Shown piece after piece: positions 11,184 through 20,655 of a stretch of 64,000 nucleotides of DNA. This DNA comes from an uncultured Eubacteriales bacterium (GTDB lineage: Bacteria > Bacillota > Clostridia > Christensenellales > CAG-917): assembly GCA_900544575.1 (NCBI GenBank), contig UQVO01000007.1, positions 1-64,000 of the forward strand, in the 5' to 3' direction. The stretch's first letter is position 1, and each line of letters opens with the position of its first letter. Made by a program: the position numbers and the translations under genes. The notes beneath the pieces are model-generated. The model was not told where the DNA came from. It did not search any database and saw only the letters and a list, made by a program, of their open reading frames with translations.

Positions 11184-11210
11184 TTAGCACTCTATTGCTC
11201 CGACTGCTAA
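11184..11210 (-). promoter_or_regulatory. CIRCE element (HrcA operator)
   Basis: TTAGCACTC-N9-GACTGCTAA: matches the CIRCE consensus TTAGCACTC-N9-GAGTGCTAA with one mismatch. It starts immediately downstream of the hsp20 -10 box. Confidence 0.93.
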
Positions 11211-11211
11211 C

Positions 11212-11239
11212 ATTGTAGCACACTCTTTCCCCTTGTCAA
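11212..11239 (-). promoter_or_regulatory. hsp20 promoter
   Basis: Minus-strand TTGACA (11239-11234), 16-nt spacer, TACAAT (11217-11212), with the CIRCE operator overlapping the start site. Confidence 0.8.
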
Positions 11240-11349
11240 TAGTTTTTGCAAAAAATTTTCAAAAAATTTACTCTCCCCCGATTTGCCTGAAAAAACCGCT
11301 TCCTCCGCTCTTTTTGCACACCTTGCGCCCGTACGGAATATACTGCGCT

Positions 11350-12684
11350 ATGCAAAACCTTACGGAAACCAGAAAATATTTCGGGACGGACGGCATTCGC
11401 GGCGTCTACGGCGAAGACCTGACGGACGGGCTCGCAATGCTTGTCGGCAACAGCCTCGGCCTTGCCGCCGCGGGCGGCACCGTCGTCATAGGACGCGACA
11501 ACCGCACCGGCGGCGAAAATCTCGCGCGTGCGCTTGCGGAAGGCGTGCTCGCCGCCGCGGGCAACGTAGTTGACCTCGGCGTTGTAACCACCCCGTGCGT
11601 GTCCTTCGTGACAAGAGAAACGGGGGCGTCCGCGGGCGTGATGGTGAGCGCGTCGCACAATCCTCCGCGCTACAACGGCATAAAAGTTTTCGGGCCCGAC
11701 GGCAGAAAGCTCGCAAGGGAAAGGGAAGCGCTCGTGGAAAAGCACATCGCGGACGCGAAATTGTGTTACGCGGAGTACCGCGGCGAGGTGCGGAGCGCGG
11801 CAGGACTGACCGAAAGTTACAAATCCGCCGTCTGCGCCGCCGCGGGAAGCCTTGACGGGCTGCGCGTCGTGCTGGACTGCGCGAACGGCGCCGCGGCATA
11901 TACCGCGCCCGAAATCTTTTCGCGGCTGGGGGCGGAAGTCTTCCCCGTCTGCACATCTCACGACGGCGCTCTCATAAACGAGGGCTGCGGCGCGCTTCAC
12001 CCCGATGCCGTGGCGGAAGAAGTCGTGCGGCGCGGCGCCGACATCGGGCTGTGCTTCGACGGCGACGCGGACAGGGTAATCGCAGCGGACGAAAACGGAA
12101 AAACCGTCGACGGGGATATGACGATATACATTCTCGCCCGCAAAATGAAAGCGGAGGGACGCCTGCCCTGCTCCGCCGCCGTCGGCACCCTGCATACGAA
12201 TATGGGCGTGGAAGCGGGGCTTGCAAAGCTCGGCATTGACCTCGTCCGCACGGACATCGGAGACCATAACGTCATCAGGTGTATGTGCGAGGCGGGGCTT
12301 GCGCTCGGCGGGGAGCAGTCCGGGCACATCATTCTCAGCGAATTTCTGCCCACGGGCGACGGCGTATTCGCGGGCGCAAGGCTCGCGCGCGTCCTCAAAG
12401 AAAGCGGGAAAAAACTCTCCGAGCTTGCCGACTGTCAGGTCTTTCCGCAGCGCAACGCGGAAGTTGCCACCCGTCACAAGGAAAAGATAGCGCGGGACAA
12501 AACGCTGCTGCGCTACGTGGCGGCAATAGAAGATATGCTGGGCGACAGCGGCAGGATTATGCTGCGGCCGAGCGGCACGGAGAAAAAGCTCCGTATTATG
12601 GCGGAAAGCCGCGACGCTTTCCTTGCGGACTTCGCCGCACGGAGCATCGAACTCTTCATACGGACGCAGTTCGAGCTGCTCTGA
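11350..12684 (+). CDS. glmM: Phosphoglucosamine mutase
   Basis: A 444-residue alpha-D-phosphohexomutase that converts glucosamine-6-phosphate to glucosamine-1-phosphate for UDP-GlcNAc and peptidoglycan synthesis. Landmarks: KYFGTDGIRG near the N-terminus, the phosphoserine loop GVMVSASHNPPRYNGIK (~99-115), the metal-binding DGDADR (LCFDGDADRVIAAD) and the C-terminal phosphate-binding RPSGTEKKLRIMAE. Length is normal for GlmM. The start at 11350 gives the family N-terminus with a short extension (MQNLTETR). No Shine-Dalgarno site is seen, and a TATACT -10-like box (11339-11344) ends 5 nt before the ATG, with only a weak -35 (TTGCAC, 19-nt spacing), so a leaderless start is possible. Confidence 0.96.
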   Translation: MQNLTETRKYFGTDGIRGVYGEDLTDGLAMLVGNSLGLAAAGGTVVIGRDNRTGGENLARALAEGVLAAAGNVVDLGVVTTPCVSFVTRETGASAGVMVSASHNPPRYNGIKVFGPDGRKLAREREALVEKHIADAKLCYAEYRGEVRSAAGLTESYKSAVCAAAGSLDGLRVVLDCANGAAAYTAPEIFSRLGAEVFPVCTSHDGALINEGCGALHPDAVAEEVVRRGADIGLCFDGDADRVIAADENGKTVDGDMTIYILARKMKAEGRLPCSAAVGTLHTNMGVEAGLAKLGIDLVRTDIGDHNVIRCMCEAGLALGGEQSGHIILSEFLPTGDGVFAGARLARVLKESGKKLSELADCQVFPQRNAEVATRHKEKIARDKTLLRYVAAIEDMLGDSGRIMLRPSGTEKKLRIMAESRDAFLADFAARSIELFIRTQFELL

Positions 12685-12770
12685 CCGCGTCACCGCCGCA
12701 CCGCATCCGCGGTCGGGAAAAGTCGGCTTTTCCTTAACGTGGGCGTTGACAACGGAGCGTATATATAACA

Positions 12771-12796
12771 AAAACAGCCGTTTTCACGGCTGTTTT
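12771..12796. terminator. Bidirectional terminator between glmM and galU
   Basis: An 11-bp stem (AAAACAGCCGT / ACGGCTGTTTT) with a 4-nt loop between convergent genes. Confidence 0.85.
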
Positions 12797-12819
12797 GACT
12801 TGTTAAACGTCTTTTCCGC

Positions 12820-13659
12820 TCATTCGCCGTCGAGCAATCCGCGCAGATAATCCGTCATTCGGGCGCCGTAACGCCTCAACCCCATTTCCACGTTGGCCTG
12901 CAAGAAACCGAACTTGTCGCCTATGTCGTAGCGCACCCCTTCGAAGTCGTAAGCGTACACGCCTTTGTCCGTCAGCAGGTCTATCGCGTGCGTCAGATAT
13001 TTCTCTCCGCGGAACACGGGCGCGCGCTCTATCGCCCCGTAGATGTCGGGCGTGAGGACATATCTCCCCAGGCTGCTGAGAGTGGAAGGCATATCGTCGG
13101 GGGAAGGTTTTTCCACGATGCCGAGCACTTCCGTAAGCCGCCCTTCCGTCCTGCCCTTCCTTATCACCGCATATTTCGCCGCTTCCTGCCGCGGCCTTTC
13201 CTGCACTCCGAGCACCGTTTTGCCCGTGCGGCCGTAGGCGCGGATGAGCTGTTTCAGACACGGTTCGCCGCCGTCGTTGACAATCACGTCGTCGCCGTAC
13301 ATCACGGCAAAAGGTTCGTCGGCGGTAAATTCCCTCGCAAGCAGCACCGCCCCCGCGGTCCCGTCCGCCTCGTCCTGATAAACGAACTCGAAACGCACCC
13401 TTTCCAGCAGGTCGTCAAGCTCCCTTTCCGCGGCGCAAGTCGCTTCCTCCTTGCAGAAATAACGGCGGATGAGCTCCTTTTCCCTGTTGATGACGACGAG
13501 GATTTCTTCTATCCCGCTGTCCGCCGCCTCCTGCGCCACATATTGCAGCGCGGGCGTGTCTATGAGCGCCAGCATCTCTTTGGGCAGCGCCTTCGTCACG
13601 GGAAGAAACCTCGTTCCGTGCCCCGCCGCGGGTATTACGGCTTTTCTGACTTTTTTCAT
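12820..13659 (-). CDS. galU: UTP-glucose-1-phosphate uridylyltransferase
   Basis: A 279-residue nucleotidyltransferase making UDP-glucose from UTP and glucose-1-phosphate, a precursor for glycolipids, teichoic-acid glucosylation and exopolysaccharide. The nucleotide-binding loop AVIPAAGHGTRFLPVTKALPKEML (residues 8-31), YGDDVI, the EKPSPDDMPSTLSSLGRYVL segment and the C-terminal GVRYDIGDKFGFLQAN are the GalU hallmarks. Length is slightly short but normal. Start is set by GGAGGGG just upstream of the ATG. The neighbouring divergent gene encodes a lipid kinase, consistent with glycolipid synthesis. Confidence 0.96.
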   Translation of the reverse strand: MKKVRKAVIPAAGHGTRFLPVTKALPKEMLALIDTPALQYVAQEAADSGIEEILVVINREKELIRRYFCKEEATCAAERELDDLLERVRFEFVYQDEADGTAGAVLLAREFTADEPFAVMYGDDVIVNDGGEPCLKQLIRAYGRTGKTVLGVQERPRQEAAKYAVIRKGRTEGRLTEVLGIVEKPSPDDMPSTLSSLGRYVLTPDIYGAIERAPVFRGEKYLTHAIDLLTDKGVYAYDFEGVRYDIGDKFGFLQANVEMGLRRYGARMTDYLRGLLDGE

Positions 13660-13854
13660 CTGCCCCTCCGAGCGCTTACTACTTATATTCTATACATTTC
13701 GGCGGCTTTTTGCAATACGAATTTGCCCCGTACGCACACATACGGACGGCGGCGCACTCCGAAGTCCCATCTCCCTCCGCGCCGACACGCCGCAAAATGC
13801 CGTGCACACAAACGAAAATGCTGCGCATAATAATAAGCGAGCCGCGGCGAGCGG

Positions 13855-13883
13855 TTGAAAACCGCGCCGCTTTGCTTTATAAT
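13855..13883 (+). promoter_or_regulatory. Promoter of the lipid-kinase gene (very short leader)
   Basis: TTGAAA (13855-13860), 17-nt spacer, TATAAT (13878-13883). The start codon at 13898 would leave a leader of only ~8 nt, too short for a Shine-Dalgarno site. Confidence 0.75.
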
Positions 13884-13897
13884 CGAGCGCAGGCGCA

Positions 13898-14770
13898 ATG
13901 AAAAAATGTCTTATCGTCATCAACAGAATGAGCGGCCGCTCCGCAAAAATCGACAGGGATAAACTCCTTGCCAAATTCGGCGCGGCTTATGACGTCACGG
14001 TGACGGAAATAACCTGCGACACGGACGAATGGTCGCCGAAAGGATACGACCTTGTCGTCGCGTGCGGCGGTGACGGCACGTTCAACCGCGCGCTCAACCT
14101 CTGCGCCGAGGAAAACGTAAATCTGATTTATTACGGCTTCGGGACATTCAACGAATGTGCCAAGGCGAAAGGCAAATCCCGCGAAGGGCGGGAGTTCATA
14201 CGGCTTTACGAATACGCCTCCGTGTCCGGCAGATATTTCGGCTACGTCGCCGCAACGGGGTCGTTCACTCCCCTCGGATATGTGGTGGACTCCTCCGCAA
14301 AACAAAAAATGGGCGTGCTTGCCTACCTTCTCCGCGTCGTAAGGGAATACAAGGTCTGGGACATAGGCGCGCGCGTCACCGCGGACGGCGACGTTTACAC
14401 GGGCAACTACACGCTCATTATGGCAATAGACTCGATGCGCTGTTTCGGTTTCCGCTTCAACAGACTTTACGAACCCGACGACGGAAAAGTCCACCTTCTG
14501 CTCGTAAGAAGCCCCGGCAAGGACAACTTCGTGAACAGAGTCAGAATCTTCTTCCCGCTGTTCCGCGCCTTCTTCATCGGCTTCGGCAAAGAAAAGCACG
14601 GCAAAGACATTACCTTCCGCGCCGTGAAAAAGCTGGACATCTCCCTTTCCTCTCCCGCCGTATTCGACGTGGACGGCGACGCGGCGGAGTTCGGAAACGC
14701 ATTGTCCGTTTCCGTCACAACGCCGAAAAACGAGGTTTATATCGGCGATTTCGACGCATTATCTCTTTGA
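13898..14770 (+). CDS. Diacylglycerol-kinase-like lipid kinase (DAGK catalytic domain)
   Basis: A 290-residue member of the DAGK/YegS-type lipid kinase family, which phosphorylates a lipid alcohol such as diacylglycerol for phospholipid recycling. The catalytic nucleotide loop is VVACGGDGTFNRAL (residues ~51-64), followed by a GFGTFNECAK segment where most relatives have GTxNDFA, so the phosphate-binding loop is somewhat divergent. The C-terminal beta-sandwich (FDVDGDAAEFGNALSVSV) matches the family's substrate-binding half. Length is typical. There is no Shine-Dalgarno site; the promoter implies a near-leaderless mRNA. Convergent with nagB. Confidence 0.85.
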   Translation: MKKCLIVINRMSGRSAKIDRDKLLAKFGAAYDVTVTEITCDTDEWSPKGYDLVVACGGDGTFNRALNLCAEENVNLIYYGFGTFNECAKAKGKSREGREFIRLYEYASVSGRYFGYVAATGSFTPLGYVVDSSAKQKMGVLAYLLRVVREYKVWDIGARVTADGDVYTGNYTLIMAIDSMRCFGFRFNRLYEPDDGKVHLLLVRSPGKDNFVNRVRIFFPLFRAFFIGFGKEKHGKDITFRAVKKLDISLSSPAVFDVDGDAAEFGNALSVSVTTPKNEVYIGDFDALSL

Positions 14771-14821
14771 TTTGCAATTATCCCCGCCCCAACCAATATG
14801 GTAAAAGTCGAACGGAAAAGA

Positions 14822-14847
14822 AAAAGTCGGGCATCTGCCCGACTTTT
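14822..14847. terminator. Bidirectional terminator between the lipid kinase and nagB
   Basis: A perfect 12-bp stem (AAAAGTCGGGCA / TGCCCGACTTTT) with a 2-nt loop. Confidence 0.88.
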
Positions 14848-14865
14848 ATTTCAGGTCGAAAGACG

Positions 14866-15960
14866 TCATTTTTCTTCGGACGCGTCCGCGTCGTCATCTT
14901 GTTCGTCCGCTTGTTCGTCCGCTTGTTCGTCCGCCGCGTCTTCGCCGTTCTCAGCCTCGTCGTCCTCGGCTTCGGACGTATCGGCTTCCTCTCCGTCTTC
15001 GGACTCTTCACCGTCCGAGTCAACGTCTTCCTCTGCGGCATCTTCATCCGCCGCATCTTCGTCTTCCGCGCTCTCCTCCGCGGCATCCTCGTCTGCTTCG
15101 GAGGCTTCGTCGGCGGCCGCTTCGGTGGTTTCGCCGTCGACTGCTTCGTCCGATTCGTTCGCTTCGAGCTCCTCTTCCGCTCTTTCCGCCGCCTGCCTGG
15201 CTTCGCGCTCTTCCGCTGCCCTTTCCCATTCGCCGAAAGTCAGCAGTCCCGCCGCATCGCGGTCGAGCACTACGGTCACGTCGGGATGTCTTCTCAGCGC
15301 AGCCGCGGGACAGGACGTATCGTCGCGCCCCATAACCATATCGTATATCGCCTGCGCTTTATTCTCACCCATAGCGAGCAGAAGAATGCGCTTTGCGGTC
15401 AGGATTTCGTCAATCCCCATCGTGAGCGCGTACTGAGGCACAAGGGACGGGTCCTTGAACGCGGCGGCATTGTCCGCTCTCGTCCGCGCGGTGAGCAACG
15501 CTATGTGCGTCGGTTCTTCGGGTTTGGTGTAAGGTTCGTTGAAAGCAATGTGCCCGTTCGCGCCTATTCCGAGTATCTGGATGTCCGCAGGATGTTCCTT
15601 CACCGCGGCGGAATATCTCTCGCACTCCGCGGAAAGGTCCTCCGCCATACCGTTCGGGATGTCCGTGTTGGCGGGGTCTATGTCGATTCTGGAAAAAAGT
15701 CTGTCCTGCATAAACCGCGCAAAACTCGCTTTATCGCCTGGGTCGACGCCTACGTATTCGTCGAGATTGAACGCTCGGACGTCTTTATAACTCGTGCCGT
15801 TGCGCTTGTGGTCGTCCGCCATCTTGTCGTAAAGCGGAATGGGCGTGGAGCCCGTAGCAAACCCTATCACCGCATCCGGCTTTTCGTCCAGCACCTTCTT
15901 GATTTCGAGAAATGCCCTCTCTGCGAGTTCCTTTGCGTTCTTTACTATTGCGAATCTCAT
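14866..15960 (-). CDS. nagB: Glucosamine-6-phosphate deaminase with a 117-residue hyperacidic C-terminal tail
   Basis: Residues 1-247 are a complete NagB deaminase/isomerase, converting glucosamine-6-phosphate to fructose-6-phosphate and ammonia. Motifs: FATGSTPIPLY (sugar-phosphate loop), AFNLDEYVGV, and LGIGANGHIAFNEP with the catalytic His137 region; RHPDVTVVLDRDA closes the fold. Typical NagB ends here (~240-265 residues). This protein continues with a charged helical stretch (248-268) and then ~95 residues almost entirely of Glu, Asp, Ala and Ser, ending in ADASEEK. The tail is a continuous reading frame on the same strand with its own stop and terminator. Start is supported by GAGAGGTGGC upstream; promoter TTGCAA-N17-TAAACT lies at 16006-15978. 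Functions opposite to the GlmM branch of amino-sugar use. Confidence 0.92.
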   Translation of the reverse strand: MRFAIVKNAKELAERAFLEIKKVLDEKPDAVIGFATGSTPIPLYDKMADDHKRNGTSYKDVRAFNLDEYVGVDPGDKASFARFMQDRLFSRIDIDPANTDIPNGMAEDLSAECERYSAAVKEHPADIQILGIGANGHIAFNEPYTKPEEPTHIALLTARTRADNAAAFKDPSLVPQYALTMGIDEILTAKRILLLAMGENKAQAIYDMVMGRDDTSCPAAALRRHPDVTVVLDRDAAGLLTFGEWERAAEEREARQAAERAEEELEANESDEAVDGETTEAAADEASEADEDAAEESAEDEDAADEDAAEEDVDSDGEESEDGEEADTSEAEDDEAENGEDAADEQADEQADEQDDDADASEEK

Positions 15961-16984
15961 AATGCCACCTCTCGGTTAGTTTAACACAGAAGTGTTTCAC
16001 TTGCAATAAATTTCTTTTCGCGCGCTTCGCGCGTCCCGCGCGTGTGCCGCGTGCTACCGCGCAAAAGCGCAAAACCTAAAAACACACGTATGCATTCGGC
16101 ACACACTCCTCCACTTTGTTCTCCCTCCAACCGAAACGACGTTGATTAAAACATAACAATAGGTCTAATCTGTCGCAATTATTGCACCATCATCCCGGTG
16201 TCTGTCTGCCGCCCGTTCTCCCACGCTTCCACAACGCACACGGCAAAATCCGACCGCGCAATGTCAATATTATCCGAACTGCGGAACGGAAAAGGGCCGT
16301 CCCCCTCCTTCGATAAATCTCTTATTGTCTTTTGCCGTCTTTGCACGGCAGAAAGTCACTTGCGGGATAAATCAAGCGCGAGAACAACGTCGAAACAGGC
16401 ACATTCGAACGCATATGCCGACAAGCCTCGGCGGGCTTCTTCCCGAGTGACAGCAAAAAGCGTTGATTTTGCGGCAAAACCGTCGTAAAAAGGCACGTTG
16501 TTCAACATTTATCGAAAAATCCAACGGCAAAACTTCACTGTGCAAAAAGTCGCACCGATTACGGCACGGAAATCACGTCGGGAAGAAGCCCGCCGACTCA
16601 CCGCCCGCCCGATAAGGACATCAACTCCGTCCTACGGCAAAACAAACGCCACAAAAATCAGTTATTCCCATACCGACAACACAAAACCGAGCGCAGAATT
16701 TTCATAACACAGTCACGGCACGCCGAAATCGCACCGAAATCACGGCAAAAAACGCCCAAAAACTAGTTACCACAACTATTGCACGATTATGCGCAGCCGT
16801 CATCAAGACAAAAAGCCTCCGAACATTTCGAAAAAAAACACATCGACCTCGGCGAAACAGCCGTCGAAGAACGCAAAAAAAACAGAATAACGCCATCGGA
16901 ATCACTCAAAAAAAGCCGTCACACAGCAAAAAAACAACAAAATCGAAGCAACCGAAGCAGAAAACATAATAACTGTGTGAAACG

Positions 16985-17080
16985 CAGCGATAATTACAGA
17001 AATTTTGTGTAACAATTTACCACAAAAAATTTGGTAGGAAGGCAGAAATTTTTTCTGTAAAATTTTTTGGTAGAAAGACC
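16985..17080. other. AT-rich block, candidate DNA-unwinding element
   Basis: A run dominated by A and T tracts, with near-repeats AAATTTGGTAG (17028-17038) and AATTTTTTGGTAG, and TTACCACAA occurring here and again near 16767. It immediately precedes the first parS pair at the composition switch. Assignment as unwinding element is inference. Confidence 0.4.
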
Positions 17081-17182
17081 CGAAAATTCCGTAAACACAG
17101 TATTTTGGGCTGTCTACGTCGCAAACCAACACCTCGAAACTCCACTATTTAGTGGGATTTTAAGCAATTTTGCCCATATTGC

Positions 17183-17198
17183 GGTTTCACGTGAAACG
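17183..17198. promoter_or_regulatory. parS site 1 (ParB/Spo0J binding)
   Basis: Contains the 14-bp palindrome GTTTCACGTGAAAC; both outermost bases of the 16-mer consensus TGTTTCACGTGAAACA differ. Confidence 0.88.
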
Positions 17199-17214
17199 AC
17201 CGCCCCGAATGTTT

Positions 17215-17230
17215 TGTTTCACGTGAAACT
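17215..17230. promoter_or_regulatory. parS site 2
   Basis: TGTTTCACGTGAAACT: one mismatch to the 16-bp consensus. Its centre is 32 bp from that of site 1, i.e. about three helical turns, so both face the same side. Confidence 0.93.
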
Positions 17231-17779
17231 TATTCTTTTTAGTTAATTTTTGTATTGCGGACGATCCGCTTTTCGCTCCGCGCATCATTGATACTCGACA
17301 CAACATACAAGATGCCACAATCAAACATCGGGTCGTCACTTTCTTTTTTCCGTTTGGATTCGCCCGAAAACAGCGTGCTCCTTTTTTTTGGTTTGTTGCC
17401 CGATTGCTGCATTTTGCGTCCGCAAACCCCCTCCTCCTATCCGAGCTCGACAGGATTTGTCGGCGAATTATTGACAGTTTTACACCGCAGCTCGCATATT
17501 TTTTGCGATTTTGGTGCATTGCAAACAAGAAAACCACAACAGAGTGACGTGCTCACACCCTATGGAAGCTGCTTTTCTGCTCGATGACGCAGATTAAACC
17601 GAAAACAAACAGAACAATTGTTGCGACACACTGTTTTTGTTGCTGTTCGCTCCGCCTTCAAGAATATCGACGAACACACTCGCCAGCCCCACCTCTGTTT
17701 GTATTGCCATTAAAACAGTCCGCCGATACATCGGCTTTGTCTGCCAGATTCGATAGAATATTTGCTCTGTCAAACAGCG

Positions 17780-17795
17780 TGTTTCACGTGAAACA
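17780..17795. promoter_or_regulatory. parS site 3 (perfect consensus)
   Basis: TGTTTCACGTGAAACA, an exact match to the B. subtilis parS consensus. ParB and ParA are encoded 7-8 kb to the right. Confidence 0.96.
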
Positions 17796-20655
17796 CAGGT
17801 TTTTCTATTGTTTTTCCGTCGGAATACTGCTTTTCTTATTATTGCGCATTTTGCTGGTTTTCTTTGCTTTGTTTTGTTTTGTTGAATTGTCGGGTGTGTT
17901 TGATTAAGCGCTTTGTTTGTTTTTGTTATTTTTGCGGCTTTGCAGGAATGTTGCTTCCGGTTTTGTCGGCAGGCAGTCCTCTTTCTTTTGCGGTGTCGGC
18001 TGTTTGATGTGGGCGGGGCTATCAATGTCGTTTTGCGGCGGCAATAAACCTATGGACTTTTGCTGTTTTGTTTTGCAACAGATGTTGAAACCTCTTTTGC
18101 ACGGCGAAATAACCGTGCGCACCTAGCTGTTTGTTGTCGTATATGTTCGGCTGCGATGTTTCTATTTGTGTCTGTGTTACCTCTCTTTGCGTGCCCGGAC
18201 GCAGAGTACGCAAGCTTGTGCGAACGATTAACCCTCTGTTCGGCGAAACCGACCGTCGAACTTTTTGTTGCGACGATATTTCAATTTTCGGCGCGCTTAT
18301 CGGTGAAAGATTTGCCTTCTTGTGCGGCGTGGAGCAACGGTTAGGTTTAGGAGCGACGATTAGGTTTAATTGTCCGAATACGGGTGGCGGTTGTTGGGTT
18401 TGTCCTGCGGTTTGCGCGCACCGAAATGTTTTGTTTTGCTTGTAAGTGTCTTCGCGCGCAGCATTAAAATGGGCAAGCGGCTGCATCGCTTTGTTTGATG
18501 CGAATGCGGATGTAGGTTCAGCGGCGTTTCGGCAGCTTGCGGCCCTGACCGACGGTGTTTGCCGCAAATTATTAACGGGTTTGTAGTTGCAGCTCGCCGA
18601 TTTCGGTGGCTGCGGCATTGTTGAAAGGGAATGCGGCAAACGGCGTGTCGGCGGATTTTGCGGCGGCGCATCAGGCTCAACGACGCCGATTGAATCCGAC
18701 GGCATTGTGCAGGCAATAAAACGACGGGAAACACACCGGACGAGGAGGACTCAGCATAACCCAAGGGATAATTACGGAGTTGTCAGAATATGTGCGTAAG
18801 ATGGTGGCATATTTTGCCGACCGTCCAAACGAACGGAAATTTTGATAAGATTTTTGTCGGAATGATTTTGTTGCAATGTACGAGCGGGGTGAATTGTCAG
18901 GAGTCAGAATCGACGCCGCACAAATATGACTGCTGTTTTTGAAAGATTTTGTCGCTGTCGCGCAAAGATAATATGCGCAAGGATAATATGCGACACGGCC
19001 TTGCGGTGAGTATTTCAGTAATTCATTAATAATTCGTCGGCGGAAACCGTATCGGACGACATACGACGCCGTAGCAGACATAAGTCAATGCGCATCGGGT
19101 TGCGTGGACGAGAAGCGGACAACGGGGCGAACGGACGGACGAACGAGGCGCAAACGCGATTTTCGGATGCCGCCGCATTTTGTCGGCATTTTTTCTGTTT
19201 CCGAAACGGCGTTCCACCCGAATGGACGGTCGGGTTTTGGGAAAAACGCAACTCAGCGCGTTTTACGGCCTCTACGCGTGATTTTTTCTTGTTTTTCGCT
19301 GAATTTTCGCCAAACTTCGCCTCAGATATCCCCAAACGGCGGCAAAATGGGTGAAGGAGGTCGGTTTTACCTCTCACGGGCGGAGCGAGGGTGAAAGCGT
19401 TGCGAAAAGAAATCGTTTTTGCCGTTTTTCAGAAGCGTATCCGCATTTTTTCAAAAAACGGGCAGATTTGTTTGGGGCTTCTCCTACGCGCGTTGAAATC
19501 GCTGCGCGAAAAGCGGGAAGCGAAACGCGCGCATTGCTGTCAGGTTCCTGTTTTCCGAAAAGTTCATTCTGCAACGGAATGTTTCTCCGCCGTTTGTCCT
19601 TGAATTTTTCTGCGCATACATTGTAAGAGTAAAGCGGCGTATCCGAACGCGCTCTTAGGTGTCGACAAAAGTGATGCGAGGAATCGGTATAGATTTGTGC
19701 CGGCCGCTCGCCCGACATCCCGAAGTGCGCTTTGGCGCATTATGTCGGCGCTTCGCAAAACGCATATGTTCGCCGCAAACATATTCTTTTCTTCCTTTTC
19801 CCAACGCTCTATGCTTGAAAAGCAACGGAGCTTTCCCGTTTGTTTCGTAAATATCCATACAAAAAGAAAAACAACAAAGCAGGATTATATTGAACAAAAT
19901 CTATTTATATAAAAAAAATAAGTATGTGTTTTTGTTGTTTTAAATTTATATTATACGGGGTGCTTGTTGCGAATTTGCTCCGTGGTTCGTTTTTGGGGGA
20001 GGGATTATTATGCAATCGGGGTTTTGCCGCGAAGCTCTTCATCAAGCGTTATATTGCTGTCGTCATCGGGCGAGGCCCGTGGCGGCGTCCCGGCATTGTG
20101 TTTGACAAAAAAGACTGTTTCGGACGGGCAGGATTTTCGGTTTGCTATCGGCTCGCTTCTTTGTCGGTTTTCGGCAAAGAAAAGACCGATTTCTTTCGTG
20201 CTATACCCGCAAATCAATTCGACAGCGCTTTTTGACGGCGGACAAAACGGCGTCCGCCGTTTGTGCGACACTTCTTTTACAGCCGTCTTGTGTCGACTGC
20301 ATATTGTGCGCACAAACTGCGTTTATCCTTGGCGGCGGCATTTTGCCCGCATACGGACGTGTTTTTAACGGCGGTGTTATTAACCGTGGACATCTTCTTG
20401 AAAATAGAGTATCATATCTGCGACGATACGCCGTTTGCCGTTTCTGACGATATGCGGCAAAACGCTTTGTGCGGACAAGACGCTTTGGAAGCCGAACGCA
20501 AAGCGACCGTTTGCGCTTTGCGGACTGTGTGCCGCTTGCGCGCTTTTCGGACACAGGGTGTTTTGGGCGCAGGTATTTTGTGTTTGGAGGCGTACACGGT
20601 CGTTTCGGACACAGATTTATCCCGCAACAGTCACATGTGGCGGAAAGGAGAATAT

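Larger units (their letters stand above)
15961..20655. other. Gene-free origin/centromere-like region (putative oriC with parS cluster)
   Basis: About 4.7 kb without a convincing gene: open frames are short, lack ribosome-binding sites and show no family motifs. Local base composition is strongly strand-biased and switches: for example 16861-16920 has A28 C16 G10 T6 on the + strand, whereas 17881-17940 has A6 C5 G17 T32. The switch falls within ~17.1-17.8 kb and coincides with three parS sites and an AT-rich block (16985-17080). Such a switch is the classical signature of a replication origin with leading strands G/T-rich outward. I see no exact TTATCCACA DnaA box. The nagB promoter (15978-16006) occupies the left edge. 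GC content is visibly lower than in flanking genes. Confidence 0.65.

Noticed and set aside
16081..20655. Numerous 60-230-codon ORFs in the origin-like region
   Set aside because: They overlap one another on both strands, have biased low-complexity compositions matching local strand skew, lack ribosome-binding sites and show no family motif. A short frame at ~20010 follows a G-rich stretch but is only 31 codons.
16081..20655. RNase P RNA, SRP RNA or tmRNA in the origin-like region
   Set aside because: I looked for their conserved sequence blocks and saw none.
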